In this document: positions 44,809-54,002 of the stretch, piece after piece
Position numbering within the stretch: position 1 is the first letter of the stretch
Layout of the letters: each line of letters begins with the position of its first letter
Origin: Actinacidiphila guanduensis
Lineage (GTDB): Bacteria > Actinomycetota > Actinomycetes > Streptomycetales > Streptomycetaceae
NCBI RefSeq assembly: GCF_900103985.1
Contig: NZ_FNIE01000001.1
Span: forward strand, 572,466 to 636,465
Direction of reading: 5' to 3'
Length of the DNA: 64,000 nt
The notes under the pieces: generated by a model
The model's database searches: none
What the model was told of the DNA's origin: nothing
The model's input: the letters and a program-made list of their open reading frames with translations, nothing else
Program-made: the position numbers and the translations under genes

Positions 44809-44825
44809 CCGCCCCTGCACAAAAG

Positions 44826-44866
44826 GGCGGCGGCCGCCCCGGGAAGTGCCCGGGGCGGCCGCCGCC
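44826..44866. terminator. 18-bp perfect hairpin between convergent secreted-enzyme genes
   Basis: GGCGGCGGCCGCCCCGGG pairs perfectly with 44849-44866 around AAGTG. On the minus strand it is followed by CCTTTTG, a U-run. It serves the peptidase (+) and the cellulase (-). Confidence 0.85.
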
Positions 44867-44891
44867 GCTGTGCCTGGTAGTTGATTCCGCG

Positions 44892-46364
44892 TCAGGAAAC
44901 CGCGCACGAGGTGCCGTTGAGGGTGAACGCGGTGGGCTGGGCGTAACTGCCCGAGTAGGTGCCCTGGAAGCCGAAGGACTGGGAGCCGCCGGCCGGGATC
45001 CGGGCGTCGTACGAGACGTTGGTGGCGGTGACCGCGCCCGAACTCGGGCTGACCGTCGCGTTCCAGGCACTGGTGACCGTCTGCCCGGAGGGCAGGGTGA
45101 AGCCCAGCTTCCAGCCGTCGACCGCGGTCGAACCGGTGTTGGCCACCGTGACGCTGGCGGTGAAGCCGCCGGTCCACGTCTGCGGGCTGAAGCTCACCTT
45201 GCAGCCGGGAGCGCCGGTGCCGCCGGTGCCGCCGCCCGTGGTCGAGCCCCCGGTCGTGGCCCCGCCCGTCGTCGTTCCACCGGTCGTCGTTCCACCGGTC
45301 GTGGTGCCGCCCGCCGGCGGATCCGAGGCTCCGGCGGACGCCAGCTGGTAGGCCACGTCGGGGATGAAGGTGCCCGCGGGGCCCGCGCAGCCGTCCGCCT
45401 CACCCGGCGGCTTCACCCAGAGGAAGGCGTCGATCGCCGGGTCGCCGGTGTCGGCCGTGGGGTAGGCGCCGATCGCCCGGCCGGAGGGGTCGCACCACTC
45501 CCCGCCCGAGGCGGGACCGTTGCCGTTGCGGCTGGTGTCCACCACGGCGTGCAGGTTGGCCGGGTTGCCCAGGGCGGCCAGCACGTTCTTGGCGTAACCG
45601 ACCTCGTTCGCCGTCGTGTTGAAGTTCGAGACGTTGGTGAAGAAGCCGTCGGCGTTCGTCAGGATGCCGGCGCTGCGCAGCCGGTTCGCCTGCTCCGAGG
45701 CGCTGTTCCAGGCCGAGTGGCCGCCGTCCATGTACACCTTGGCGTTGGGCGCGGCGGCGTGGATGGCGGCGCCCGCGCGCGAGAGCGAGGCGAACCGGTC
45801 GCTCTGCTGCTGCGCGGACAGGCAGGTGGTCAGGGAGACGGAGTCCGGCTCCAGGATGACCACCGAGCGCCCGCTGCCGAGCCCGGCGGCGAAGTTGCGC
45901 ACCCAGGCGTCGTACGAGGCCAGGTCCGGCGCGCCGCCGGCGGACGCGCCGCCGCAGTCGCGGTTGGGGATCTCGTACACGACCAGCACCGGCACCTGCC
46001 CGGCGGAGGCCGCGGCGGTGGTGACCGTCCTGACGTCGCCGGTGATGGTGGAGGGGTCGTAGTTGGCGAACCAGATGCCCTGCGGCTGGGAGGCGATCCG
46101 CCGGGAGATGACCGGCTGGCGGGAGTCGCCGGGGTTGGCGGCGACCCAGCGGGCGACCTGTGAGCCGGGGTCCTTGTAGAACTGGGTGCCGGCGGGGAGG
46201 CTGCCCTGCGCCGCGGCGCCCGCGGTGTTCTCGGCGCCCAGCACGATGCCGGCCGCGGCGAGGCCGGCCGCAAGGCCGAGCGCCAGGGCGGCGCGCAGGC
46301 GCGGCCTGCGCGCGGGGGCCGCAACCGCCGCCGGGGGGCGCGGGGTTGAGGTGGGGGGTGTCAC
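44892..46364 (-). CDS. GH6 cellulase with CBM2 domain
   Basis: A 490-residue secreted cellulase. Signal peptide (LRAALALGLAAGLAAAGIVL...), then GH6 catalytic domain with VVYEIPNRDCGG (catalytic-region Asp), VVILEPDSVSL (acid Asp), MDGGHSAWN, VDTSRNGNG and AFLWVKPPGEADG; then a Thr/Gly linker of TTTGG repeats and a C-terminal family 2 cellulose-binding module (GCKVSFSPQTWTGGFTASVT). GTG start behind CGGAGG. A CebR box lies 54 bases upstream, so it is cellobiose-induced. Confidence 0.93.
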   Translation of the reverse strand: MTPPTSTPRPPAAVAAPARRPRLRAALALGLAAGLAAAGIVLGAENTAGAAAQGSLPAGTQFYKDPGSQVARWVAANPGDSRQPVISRRIASQPQGIWFANYDPSTITGDVRTVTTAAASAGQVPVLVVYEIPNRDCGGASAGGAPDLASYDAWVRNFAAGLGSGRSVVILEPDSVSLTTCLSAQQQSDRFASLSRAGAAIHAAAPNAKVYMDGGHSAWNSASEQANRLRSAGILTNADGFFTNVSNFNTTANEVGYAKNVLAALGNPANLHAVVDTSRNGNGPASGGEWCDPSGRAIGAYPTADTGDPAIDAFLWVKPPGEADGCAGPAGTFIPDVAYQLASAGASDPPAGGTTTGGTTTGGTTTGGATTGGSTTGGGTGGTGAPGCKVSFSPQTWTGGFTASVTVANTGSTAVDGWKLGFTLPSGQTVTSAWNATVSPSSGAVTATNVSYDARIPAGGSQSFGFQGTYSGSYAQPTAFTLNGTSCAVS

Positions 46365-46417
46365 AGTCGTCCTCCGTGCTCTCGTGGGGGGAGAGGGCCG
46401 ACCGCGGCGGAAACCTA

Positions 46418-46431
46418 TGGGAGCGCTCCCA
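46418..46431. promoter_or_regulatory. CebR operator
   Basis: TGGGAGCGCTCCCA, a perfect 14-bp palindrome identical to the known consensus of the cellulose-utilisation repressor CebR of Streptomyces, placed upstream of the GH6 gene. No cebR gene in the window. Confidence 0.9.
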
Positions 46432-46565
46432 TGCGGCCGGGCCCGAGTCTAACCAGCGCGAGGTGGGTGGGAAATCCCTGTGCACCGCCCATTTCCACAC
46501 ACCAGGGCGGGCCCCTTGGCCTCCGGGAGTATCGCGGGGACGGCCCCTCCGGTAGCCGGCGACGC

Positions 46566-46609
46566 CCCCGGGCGGCCGCCGCCATGGTGGGCGGTGGCCG
46601 CCCGGGGGC
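46566..46609 (-). terminator. 19-bp hairpin after the GH99 gene
   Basis: CCCCCGGGCGGCCGCCGCC pairs with 46591-46609 (one G-U pair) around ATGGTG. Placed 70 bases past the end of the minus-strand GH99 gene. Confidence 0.75.
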
Positions 46610-46681
46610 CAGAGGTGGTCGGGAGCGGCCGGGGCCTGCGGAGGGCCGACCGGGACGGGGCGAGGGGTGGTCGAGGGGCCG

Positions 46682-47821
46682 TCAGCCGTGGTGGGCGACG
46701 TACTGGGGGACCCAGTAGGCGGTGCGGTCGATGTAGGCGCTCTGCGCGGCGGTTCCGGTCTTTCCGTAGGCGCCGTTGTAGGTCATGTAGGTGACCGGGT
46801 TGGTGGGCGGAGTGGCGGAGGCGGGTTCGATCTGGCTGCCCTCGTGCCATTCGTTGAAGGACGTGATGCTCACCCAGGCGGGCGCGGAGCCGCCGTCGCC
46901 GCTGGTGATCGCGTGCTGCCAGACCTTGTCGTAGGTGGCGCCGTTCGCCCGGTCCACGGTCGGGGTGGTGTTGCCGGGGACCGCGCGGTCGTCGATGTAG
47001 CCGGGGCCGAACGAGGGCGACCAGACGAGCCCGTTGGCCTTGCAGAACCGGTCCACGCCGCTCCAGTCGGGCAGTTGCGCGGCGGCGATGCCGTCGTAGG
47101 TGTACATCCCGCCGAAGTGCGCGGCCTTGGAGATGTCGGTGGTCTGCGTGAGCACGATGGCCTGGGACTTGACCGACTCGATGGGCGACCAGTCGCTGAT
47201 GTACAGGCTCTGGAAGACGTAGAACGCCCCGCGGTTGCCGTGCCGGGAATCCCGGTAGAACGCGGGGTGGCTGCCGTACGTGCTGAGGATGTAGTTCACG
47301 TCGGAGACCACGGAGGCCGCGGTGCGGTTGGTGTAGGGCTCGATGTGGAAGCCGACCTTGAGGCCCTTGGCGTTCGCCTGGTCGAGCAGGAGCGGCACGC
47401 GCTGGTCCTCGTAACTGCCCTGGCCCCACCAGCTGGTGATCAGCGTGCCGACGCCCGCCTGACGCAGCCAGGTCATGTGCTGGGCGACCACGGCGCTGTC
47501 GCCGGAGTCGTACGCGCCCAGCTGCGGGTAGAAGTTCGAGGCGATGCCGTTCGGGGGCGTCAGGCCGCCCTGCGGCCAGTGCCGCCAGGAGCCGTTGACC
47601 TGCGGCGAGCCGTACCAGGGGTAGTAGAAGATGTGCACGTCGGTGCTGGGGGTGACCGCGGCGGGCGCGACCGCGGCGTCCGGCCGGGCAGCGGTGCCGT
47701 GCGGCGCGGCGGCGGCGAAGGCCGTGCCCGGGCTGACAGCCGCGGCTGCCCCGGCTGCGAGAGCGCCTGCGAGGAAGGCGCGGCGGCTGGTGGACGCGCC
47801 GCCGTGGGGGGTTGCGGTCAA
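46682..47821 (-). CDS. Secreted GH99-like glycoside hydrolase (TTG start)
   Basis: A 379-residue exported protein. Tat-type signal TSRRAFLAGALAAGAAAAVS, then a GH99-like (endo-alpha-mannosidase/mannanase) barrel: VHIFYYPWYGSPQVNGSWRH, TLITSWWGQGSYEDQRV, VGFHIEPYTNRT and WVSITSFNEWHEGSQIEP, the last two holding the acidic active-site residues of the family. TTG start with AAGGAG 6 bases upstream. Part of its 5' region is duplicated at 50073-50176. Confidence 0.87.
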   Translation of the reverse strand: MTATPHGGASTSRRAFLAGALAAGAAAAVSPGTAFAAAAPHGTAARPDAAVAPAAVTPSTDVHIFYYPWYGSPQVNGSWRHWPQGGLTPPNGIASNFYPQLGAYDSGDSAVVAQHMTWLRQAGVGTLITSWWGQGSYEDQRVPLLLDQANAKGLKVGFHIEPYTNRTAASVVSDVNYILSTYGSHPAFYRDSRHGNRGAFYVFQSLYISDWSPIESVKSQAIVLTQTTDISKAAHFGGMYTYDGIAAAQLPDWSGVDRFCKANGLVWSPSFGPGYIDDRAVPGNTTPTVDRANGATYDKVWQHAITSGDGGSAPAWVSITSFNEWHEGSQIEPASATPPTNPVTYMTYNGAYGKTGTAAQSAYIDRTAYWVPQYVAHHG

Positions 47822-48042
47822 CGTGTGCTCCTTGTCGGTGCTTTGACGCGTGCGTGGGGGGCGACATCGGTGGTGAGGCGATACCGGAAGTCAGGTACCC
47901 GTACTGATGTGACGGGAGTGAAGCCTGGGAGATCTTCGCGCATGAACGGGTACCGGGGAAGACCCTGAGCTGTTCGCGCAGAATATTGGCAAGGGTGTGC
48001 AAGACTTGCGGAAAGCCGCGTCAGCCGATGAGCGGCGGCCAC

Positions 48043-48440
48043 GAGCGCCGGGCCTGCTGAAGGTCCCGCGGGAGGCAGGCCTCGAGTTCGTCCTGCTGGA
48101 CGGCACTCTCGCCGAATGCGACCGCGTCGGCGACAGCCGGGCCGACCACTCGGCCGAGCACCGCCGCCACGGCGTGAACGTCCGGGCCATCACCGACCCG
48201 GAAGACCGGCTGCTGTGGGCTCTCACCCGCGCTTCCGGGCCGGGCTCACGGTCTCACCGCCGCCCGCACCCACCGCGTCATCCGCACACGCGAACGCCAG
48301 GGCGTCCCCATCCTGGCCGACCTCGCCTACCAGGGCGCCGGTCCCTTGCCGACCACCGGCCACGGCGTCCCGCCGGCCCCGCCCGCGAACGTACCCACCG
48401 CACGGCGTCCCGCCCGAGAGCCTCACGTCCCGTCAGGGCC
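48043..48440 (+). pseudogene. IS5-type transposase remnant (N-terminal/central part)
   Basis: Frame 1 gives LEFVLLDGTLAECDRVGDSR, HRRHGVNVRAITDPEDRLLW; after a frameshift near 48235, another frame gives HGLTAARTHRVIRTRERQGV and PILADLAYQGAG. Both match the DDE domain of Streptomyces IS5-family transposases (DDE_Tnp_4). The C-terminal VERG...RCSPNRM part is absent here. No gene is otherwise supported between 47822 and 48621; boundaries are approximate. Confidence 0.75.
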
Positions 48441-48621
48441 TGCTTCACACGGGAAGGCTCCCGGCGACCGGGGCGCTGGCAGCGGCCCTGGCGTGCCGCA
48501 CCTCCGTCGTCCCGCGCTCGCGCAGACAATGGACCGCGGGGCCCGCCCCGGCCGCACCCGGGCGGCGTGACCGCACCGGTGGGCTTCGGAGCCCGGCGGG
48601 AACCAGCGACGAAGGAGCTGC

Positions 48622-49446
48622 ATGAAATTCGGGATCTCCACCTTCATCACCGATCAGAGCATCAGGCCGGCGCCGCTCGGCCGAGCCCTCGAAGAGCGCG
48701 GGTTCGACTCGCTGTTCATTGCCGAGCACAGCCACATCCCGGTCGACCGCCGCTCGCCCTACCCCGGCGGGGGCGAATTGCCTGACATGTACTACCGCAC
48801 ACTCGACCCCTTCGTCGCGCTGGCGGCCATCGCCACCGTCACCGAACGGCTCCTGGTTGCCACCGGCATCGCCCTGGTCTCGCAGCGCGACCCGATCCAC
48901 ACCGCCAAGGAGGTCGCCTCGCTGGACCTGATCTCCGGGGGCCGGGCGGTCTTCGGCGTGGGGGTCGGCTGGAACCGCGAGGAGATGGCCAACCACGGCA
49001 CCGACGCCGCCACCCGCGGCAAGCTCGTCAACGAGCGGCTGCGCGCCATCGTCGAGCTGTGGACCAAGGAGAAGGCCGAGTTCCACGGTGAGTTCGTCAA
49101 CTTCGACCCGGTCTACGCGTGGCCGAAGCCGGTGCGCAAGCCGCACCCGCCGATCTTCGTCGGCGGCGGCCCCGGCGCCTTCTCCCGGGTCGCCGAACTC
49201 GGTGACGCCTGGCTCGCCAACAGCCTCCCGCCCGAGGCACTGGGGCCGCAGATCGAGGAGATGCGGGCCGTGGCCGGCCGCGAGGTCCCGGTGACGGTCT
49301 ACGCGGTGCCGGACGACCCCGAGACGATCGAGGCCTACACCCGGCTCGACGTGGAACGCGTGCTGTTCTACCTGCCGTCCGACCCCGAGCCGACCGTGCT
49401 GGACACGCTCGACCGGTTCGCCGAGATCGCGGCCCGCTTCCGCTGA
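48622..49446 (+). CDS. LLM-class F420-dependent oxidoreductase
   Basis: A 274-residue luciferase-like monooxygenase-fold protein (MKFGISTFITDQSIRPAPLG). The F420-type pattern is visible in SLFIAEHSHIPV, ERLLVATGIALVSQRDPIHT, GRAVFGVGVGWNREE and PPIFVGGGPGAFSRVAEL. It transfers hydride to or from F420 on an unknown substrate. ATG behind GAAGGAG; its stop shares one base with the next start, so it is coupled to the second F420-family gene. Confidence 0.92.
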   Translation: MKFGISTFITDQSIRPAPLGRALEERGFDSLFIAEHSHIPVDRRSPYPGGGELPDMYYRTLDPFVALAAIATVTERLLVATGIALVSQRDPIHTAKEVASLDLISGGRAVFGVGVGWNREEMANHGTDAATRGKLVNERLRAIVELWTKEKAEFHGEFVNFDPVYAWPKPVRKPHPPIFVGGGPGAFSRVAELGDAWLANSLPPEALGPQIEEMRAVAGREVPVTVYAVPDDPETIEAYTRLDVERVLFYLPSDPEPTVLDTLDRFAEIAARFR

Positions 49447-49877
49447 TGCCCGGGCTGAGCGGGGACGAGGCCCGGGAGCGGTTCGCGGCGTCCCGGGTCG
49501 CCCGACTGGCCACCGCCGACGCCGCGGGCCGCCCGCACCTGGTGCCGGTGGTCTTCGCGGTGGCCGGCGACACCGTGGTCATGGCCGTCGACCACAAGCC
49601 GAAGCGGTCGACCCACCTCAAGCGGCTGGCCAACATCCACGCCAATCCCGCGGTCTGCCTGCTCGCCGACGGCTACCACGAGGACTGGGACCGGCTGTGG
49701 TGGGTGCGTGCGGATGGCCGGGCCCGCGTCCTGCCGCCCGCCGGCCGGTCCGAGGACGCGGCGGGGTACGTCGCGCTGCTCACCGGGAAGTACGCCCGCC
49801 AGTACGCCGACCGGCCCCCGGCCGGCGAGGTCATCGAGATTCTCGTGACCGCCTGGACGGGATGGCGGGCCGGCTAG
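49446..49877 (+). CDS. PPOX-class F420-dependent oxidoreductase (TIGR03668-like)
   Basis: A 143-residue split-barrel flavin/F420-binding protein. RFAASRVARLATADAAGRPH and LVPVVFAVAGDTVVMAVDHK, then VCLLADGYHEDWDRLWWVRA, are the hallmark of the PPOX-class subfamily. Its start overlaps the stop of the LLM gene (TGATG). F420-binding proteins of this type often partner with LLM enzymes; the substrate is unknown. Confidence 0.9.
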   Translation: MPGLSGDEARERFAASRVARLATADAAGRPHLVPVVFAVAGDTVVMAVDHKPKRSTHLKRLANIHANPAVCLLADGYHEDWDRLWWVRADGRARVLPPAGRSEDAAGYVALLTGKYARQYADRPPAGEVIEILVTAWTGWRAG

Positions 49878-49980
49878 TGGTGTGACCGCATGGGTTCACC
49901 GGCTCGCGACGCCTGGTGCGGCACTGGATGAGTGAGCCTCTTCGGCGTTGCCGCTCCAGGGTAAGGATGGGGATGGCAAT

Positions 49981-50072
49981 TCATGCCATGCGGTTGGGGC
50001 TGCACCGGGATCGGTGGAAGATCCGCCAGGATTTCAGCCGTACGATGCCGCGCTCGACGGGTTGCTCGTGCT
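49981..50072 (-). pseudogene. IS5-type transposase C-terminal remnant
   Basis: On the minus strand this reads QHEQPVERGIVRLKSWRIFH then RSRCSPNRMA and a stop, the conserved C-terminal end of IS5-family transposases in Streptomyces. It is in the opposite orientation to the remnant at 48043 and ends exactly where the GH99-like duplicate begins. Confidence 0.7.
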
Positions 50073-50246
50073 GATGTGCACGTCGGTGCTGTGGGTGACC
50101 GCGGCGGGCGCGACCGCGGCGTCCGGCCGGGCAGCGGTGCCGCGCGGCTCGGCGGCGCCGAAGGCCCTGCCTGGGGGGGCAGCGCGTCCGACGGCGAGCA
50201 ACGGCCACGCCAGTGTCCAGAAGGCCCAACCGCGTGCCGCGCGCAT
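50034..50246 (-). pseudogene. Chimeric remnant: signal peptide plus GH99 N-terminal fragment
   Basis: A 70-residue frame beginning MRAARGWAFWTLAWPLLAV behind GGGGGAG, continuing into EPRGTAARPDAAVAPAAVT and STDVHI as in the GH99 protein, then running out of frame into the transposase remnant. It may be transcribed but cannot encode the enzyme. The rest of 49878-50411 holds no other gene. Confidence 0.6.
50073..50176. repeat. Duplicate of the GH99 5' region (copy of 47630-47733)
   Basis: About 103 bases with 6 mismatches (about 94% identity) to 47630-47733, in the same orientation. It corresponds to the segment just after the GH99 signal peptide. Confidence 0.85.
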
Positions 50247-50411
50247 ACGGTCTCCCCCGCCACCAGGGGCTGCTCCTTGCGGATTCCGGCTCGCCGCACC
50301 TTGTGCATCGGAGACTCCGCTTGGTGATTCGCTGTAGCGGCGGAGCCGGCTCGGAAGTGAGGTCACGAGGAGCCGGAGCCGGTGTGGTCGACGCCGACTA
50401 GGCTCGTCTTC

Positions 50412-51227
50412 ATGCCCGAATCCGCCCGTGACCCTCGCCTGCAGTCCTTGGCCAACCGACTCCTGCCAGGCGCGGTGAGGACGGTGAAGGTCGCCGGCTA
50501 CGACGGAACGGACGTCCTGGTGCGGCTTGCGGATGCCGAAGGAGAGGAAGCCGAGATCGGTCGGATCCCTCGGCATGAGGTGTCGATGCGCCAGGTGGAG
50601 CATCCGTCCGAGCTGTTCGAGGTCGGCCAGGAGATCGAGGCCGAGGAGATCGGGCGTTGGCGCGAAGGACAGCTTCACCTCTCCGCCAGGGCCTGCGAGA
50701 ACCCGGCTTTGCGGTCCTTCCTCCTGGCGTTTGAAGGAGGGCAGGTCGTCACTGGGACGGTGTCCGAGGTCCACGACTTCGGGGTTTTCGTTCATGTCGA
50801 TGGCGAACCGGAGGGCTTGTGCACCGGCTTCATCCGGGTGCCGGATCTGGCATGGGGCTGGATCGACCATCCCGGCGAGGTGGTGGAAGCCGGCCGGCGG
50901 ATCACAGCTGAGGTGATCATTGCCGAGACGCGCTCCGGCCAGGTCACGCTCTCGCTGAAGGCCCTCCAGGAAGACCCGCTCATTCGGTTCGCGGATCAGG
51001 TCGGCCGGGTTCTCACCGGCCCGATCACCAGGATCGTTCCCTTTGGCGTGTTCGTGCGGCTCGCCCCCGACGTCGTGGGGTTCCTTCACCTCTCGGAACT
51101 GACCGACCAGCCGGTCGAAACCCCGGATCAGCTTGCCCATGAAGGCGAGATGATCACGGTGAAAGTCACCGAGGTCGATCTCCAGCGGCATCGGGTGCGG
51201 TTGGCTGCCGTGGGCGGAGCGGTCTGA
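50412..51227 (+). CDS. S1 RNA-binding domain protein
   Basis: A 271-residue protein with up to three S1/OB repeats. The second (GGQVVTGTVSEVHDFGVFVH) and third (GRVLTGPITRIVPFGVFVRL... GFLHLSELT) are clear; the first is degenerate (GAVRTVKVAGYDGTDVLVRL). FIRVPDLAWGWIDHPGEVVE and GQVTLSLKALQEDPLIRFAD are typical of the short S1-like proteins of Streptomyces. Likely binds RNA in a translation-related role. Start uncertain: ATG 50412, or GTG 50382 behind GAGGAG. Confidence 0.85.
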   Translation: MPESARDPRLQSLANRLLPGAVRTVKVAGYDGTDVLVRLADAEGEEAEIGRIPRHEVSMRQVEHPSELFEVGQEIEAEEIGRWREGQLHLSARACENPALRSFLLAFEGGQVVTGTVSEVHDFGVFVHVDGEPEGLCTGFIRVPDLAWGWIDHPGEVVEAGRRITAEVIIAETRSGQVTLSLKALQEDPLIRFADQVGRVLTGPITRIVPFGVFVRLAPDVVGFLHLSELTDQPVETPDQLAHEGEMITVKVTEVDLQRHRVRLAAVGGAV

Positions 51228-51493
51228 GCCTTGCGTGAACCTCGCCGGGCTCCTGAATGTCGGCACCGGTCCCCTCGCCCCCGCCTGGTCCTGGCCCCGA
51301 CCGCCCTCCCCCACCCTGGTGGCCCCATGCCTCGATGATGGGCGCCGACGGAAGTGGTGCTGACGCACCGACGGATCGGGCGGCATCACGATGACGATTG
51401 CCGCCCGATCCGTTTCCTCAATCGTCGCGGCCAGGCGGCTCCGGACGGAGGTCCGCGGGCGGAAGGCACCGCAGGCGTAAACAGTCCGGGCCT

Positions 51494-52792
51494 CTACATC
51501 TTCGACCCCGAGGCCCGCAGTTGCGGGCCCTCTGCCCTGGGGTGGGGAGAACAGGTACTGTCCATCTGCCTCCAGACCGGGAAGATCACCGGGCACAGTG
51601 TGGCGAGCAGATACACGCCGCCAACGGCCAGCAGCGTGGAGGGCAGGCCTGCCGAGTCCACAAGGAAGCCTGCGACCAGTCCGCCAAGCGGAGTGACCAG
51701 CTGCACCGAGGCCGTTGTCGCGCTCAGCACGCGGCTGCGCAGGTCCTCCGGGACCGTCTCATACGTCACGGTGGCCGTGATCGGGCCGAGTACACCGAAG
51801 GCGAGTCCCTCTACCGCCATCATCAGAGCCAGCGGGGTGAAGGTGTCGGTGAAGGCGGACACAACGAAGCGCGGCAGGCCCCCGATGAGAAAGGCGATCG
51901 TGAACAGCGGCCACCGCCGAAAGCGGCTGCCCACCGCCCCGTAGACCAGCGCTCCGGTGAGAGCGCACAGCCCGAACGCCGCTTCCAGCAGGCCGAGATC
52001 GACGGCACCATCGAGTTGGTCTCGGGCATGCACGGGCAGGAGCACGGCGCTCCATCCTTGGTCGAGCCCCCTGGTGACCAGTGTCATCAGGCAGAGGCTC
52101 AGCAGCAGTGGCGTAGCCGCCGCGAAGCCGTACCCCTCCGCGAGTTCACGACGGTAGGCGGGCAGCGTCACTGGTTCGGCCGGTCGTTGGGCCCGCGCCT
52201 CCGGCAGGCCGCACACTCCGACCGCGAACAATGGCGCGGCCACGGCGAAGGTCGCGGCGTCCACCAGCAGGACGTTGACGGCTCCGAGTACGGCGATCAG
52301 CACGCCTCCGAGAGCGGATGCCGTCAGCGCCGCACAGCGTGCCGCACCGTCGTACAGCCCGGCGGCCCTGGTCAGCGGTATGCCGGCGCGTTCGGCGAGC
52401 GTGGGTAGCAGCACGCCGCGGGCAGTTTCACCCGGCGCACGGACAAGCGCTGTCATCGCCATCAGCACGCACAGCATCCAGAACTGCAGGATGCCGGCAA
52501 ACTGCAGCAGCGGGATCGCCGCAACGGCAATCCCGCAGGCGAGATCTGAGGCGACACTCACCCGCCGTCGGCCCATCCGGTCGATCACCGGACCGGTGAC
52601 GAGCGCAGCGAGCACCGCGGGCAGCAGTGTGCAGAACGCCACGACCCCGGCTTTGGCGGCACTGCCCGTGCTCTGCAGCACGAGCCACGGCACGCCCATG
52701 TACGTGAGGCAATTCCCCGCGATCGAAACGAGGTTGGCGGCAAGCACCGTTACCAGAGGACGGCGATCAACCGTCAAGAAGTCCTTGGACAC
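51494..52792 (-). CDS. MFS transporter
   Basis: A 432-residue membrane protein with about 12 helices. The first helix ANLVSIAGNCLTYMGVPWLV and motif A-like GPVIDRMGRRRVSVASDL place it in the MFS_1/MFS_3 exporter group. The hydrophilic tail MDSTCSPHPRAEGPQLRAS is unusual and may reflect read-through of a former stop. GTG start (SKDFLTVDRRPLV) chosen where similarity begins. Probably exports a small molecule. Confidence 0.87.
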   Translation of the reverse strand: MSKDFLTVDRRPLVTVLAANLVSIAGNCLTYMGVPWLVLQSTGSAAKAGVVAFCTLLPAVLAALVTGPVIDRMGRRRVSVASDLACGIAVAAIPLLQFAGILQFWMLCVLMAMTALVRAPGETARGVLLPTLAERAGIPLTRAAGLYDGAARCAALTASALGGVLIAVLGAVNVLLVDAATFAVAAPLFAVGVCGLPEARAQRPAEPVTLPAYRRELAEGYGFAAATPLLLSLCLMTLVTRGLDQGWSAVLLPVHARDQLDGAVDLGLLEAAFGLCALTGALVYGAVGSRFRRWPLFTIAFLIGGLPRFVVSAFTDTFTPLALMMAVEGLAFGVLGPITATVTYETVPEDLRSRVLSATTASVQLVTPLGGLVAGFLVDSAGLPSTLLAVGGVYLLATLCPVIFPVWRQMDSTCSPHPRAEGPQLRASGSKM

Positions 52793-53040
52793 TACGGTGG
52801 TCTCCCATAAGCGGAAGCGCCCACCGCGAATGGAACAGGTCAGCCGGTGGGCGAAGCGAAGTGGTCGGCGTCTGGCGCGCATGGCGAGGCGCACCGCGAT
52901 GCGGTGTTCACAAGCAGCGCCTCCAGCACTTCGCCGGGATGACCACCCGGCACTCCGCGCATTCTCACCTCGGACACCGGTCCTCCGCAACGGCGAACCG
53001 TTCGGCGGGCGCCGCGTACAGGGAGTCGTCCGAGGAGCGC

Positions 53041-53436
53041 AGACCGCCGGGCCGAAGTCGTTCGAGGCGGCGGCGGTTCGCGAACTCGCCGAGGAGACCC
53101 GTCAGATCGCCGCGGTCGAGGACGCCCATCCGATCGCAATACTCGCGGAGGACACCCACGGCGTTCCGAGGCTGACCGCCGCAGTACGCGTCACCGGCTG
53201 ATCCGGGCGCCTCGGCAACCCCGAGCTTGTTCGCGCGGTGGGAGTCGCGCGACTCGCACGCCCTGTCGTGCCTCGGCGACCTCTTCGTGCTCACCGCGCA
53301 GGCGTGCTCGCGGTCTGGCCCGGACTCCTCCCCGCCCTGCCTTCGGTTCACGCCTTCACGCACTCCGGATTCGTCCCCGCCCAAGGCAGGCCCGCCCGCA
53401 CGGCCCTGACGGAGACCCTTCTCGACGGCGTTGTGT
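53041..53436 (+). pseudogene. Nudix hydrolase pseudogene
   Basis: SFEAAAVRELAEETRQIAAV is a damaged Nudix box: the Gly after EET is Arg and the preceding Gly-Glu is lost. After an in-frame TGA near 53200, shifted frames give ARWESRDSHALSCLGDLFVL and then AVWPGLLPALPSVHAFT, which match the C-terminal half of Streptomyces Nudix proteins. At least two frame changes plus a stop. The 5' boundary is unclear. Confidence 0.65.
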
Positions 53437-53556
53437 GACCTGCGAGCCTGTCTCAACGGCTCGGTGTCTCATGCCTTCTGCCTCTTGCGCTTGACTGGTC
53501 AGCGGGTCGCGCCTGGGCGCGGAACGTTGGCGTGGAAGGTGTTGATCATGGTGTGG

Positions 53557-53790
53557 ATGCTGCCGGAGCCGATGTTGGCCGCTGCCGTGGACAGTCCCGT
53601 GTCACCGGTTGGCTCCGCCGGGGAGCCGAAGTCGGACGGGTACCGGGCTCTCCTGGCCGGGTACGCCGACGGACGTGTGGTGATCCGTTCCCGGCGCGGC
53701 CCGGACATGACGGCTGCGTCCCCGGAGATCACTGCCGCTGCGAGGTCTTTGCGGGCGGATGTTGGCGTAGATGGTGAGGTAGTGGTGTCG
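53557..53790 (+). pseudogene. Truncated ATP-dependent DNA ligase
   Basis: MLPEPMLAAAVDSPVSPVGS, then EPKSDGYRALLAGYADGRVV and RSRRGPDMTAASPEITAAA match the N-terminal adenylation region of actinobacterial ATP-dependent DNA ligases, including the catalytic Lys of E-P-K-x-D-G. After VGVDGEVVV the similarity stops, at about 80 of roughly 300 residues. A decayed 5' fragment. Confidence 0.7.
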
Positions 53791-54002
53791 GTTCGGGCAA
53801 CGAGCCGGCCGCGTGCCGAGGACATCGAAGGTGGTGCGCCCGGCCGTCCGGGGGGGGCGGAACGGCCGAGCGCTGCCGGGCGGCACTGCCGCCGGTCCCC
53901 GAGGGGACATGGGCACCCTTGGGGACCCACGGTTCGCGTGCCCGCGACCGGCGCGCCTACACCCGACGCACCGGCCCTGGCAAAATCAGCATGCCGGGGC
54001 GA

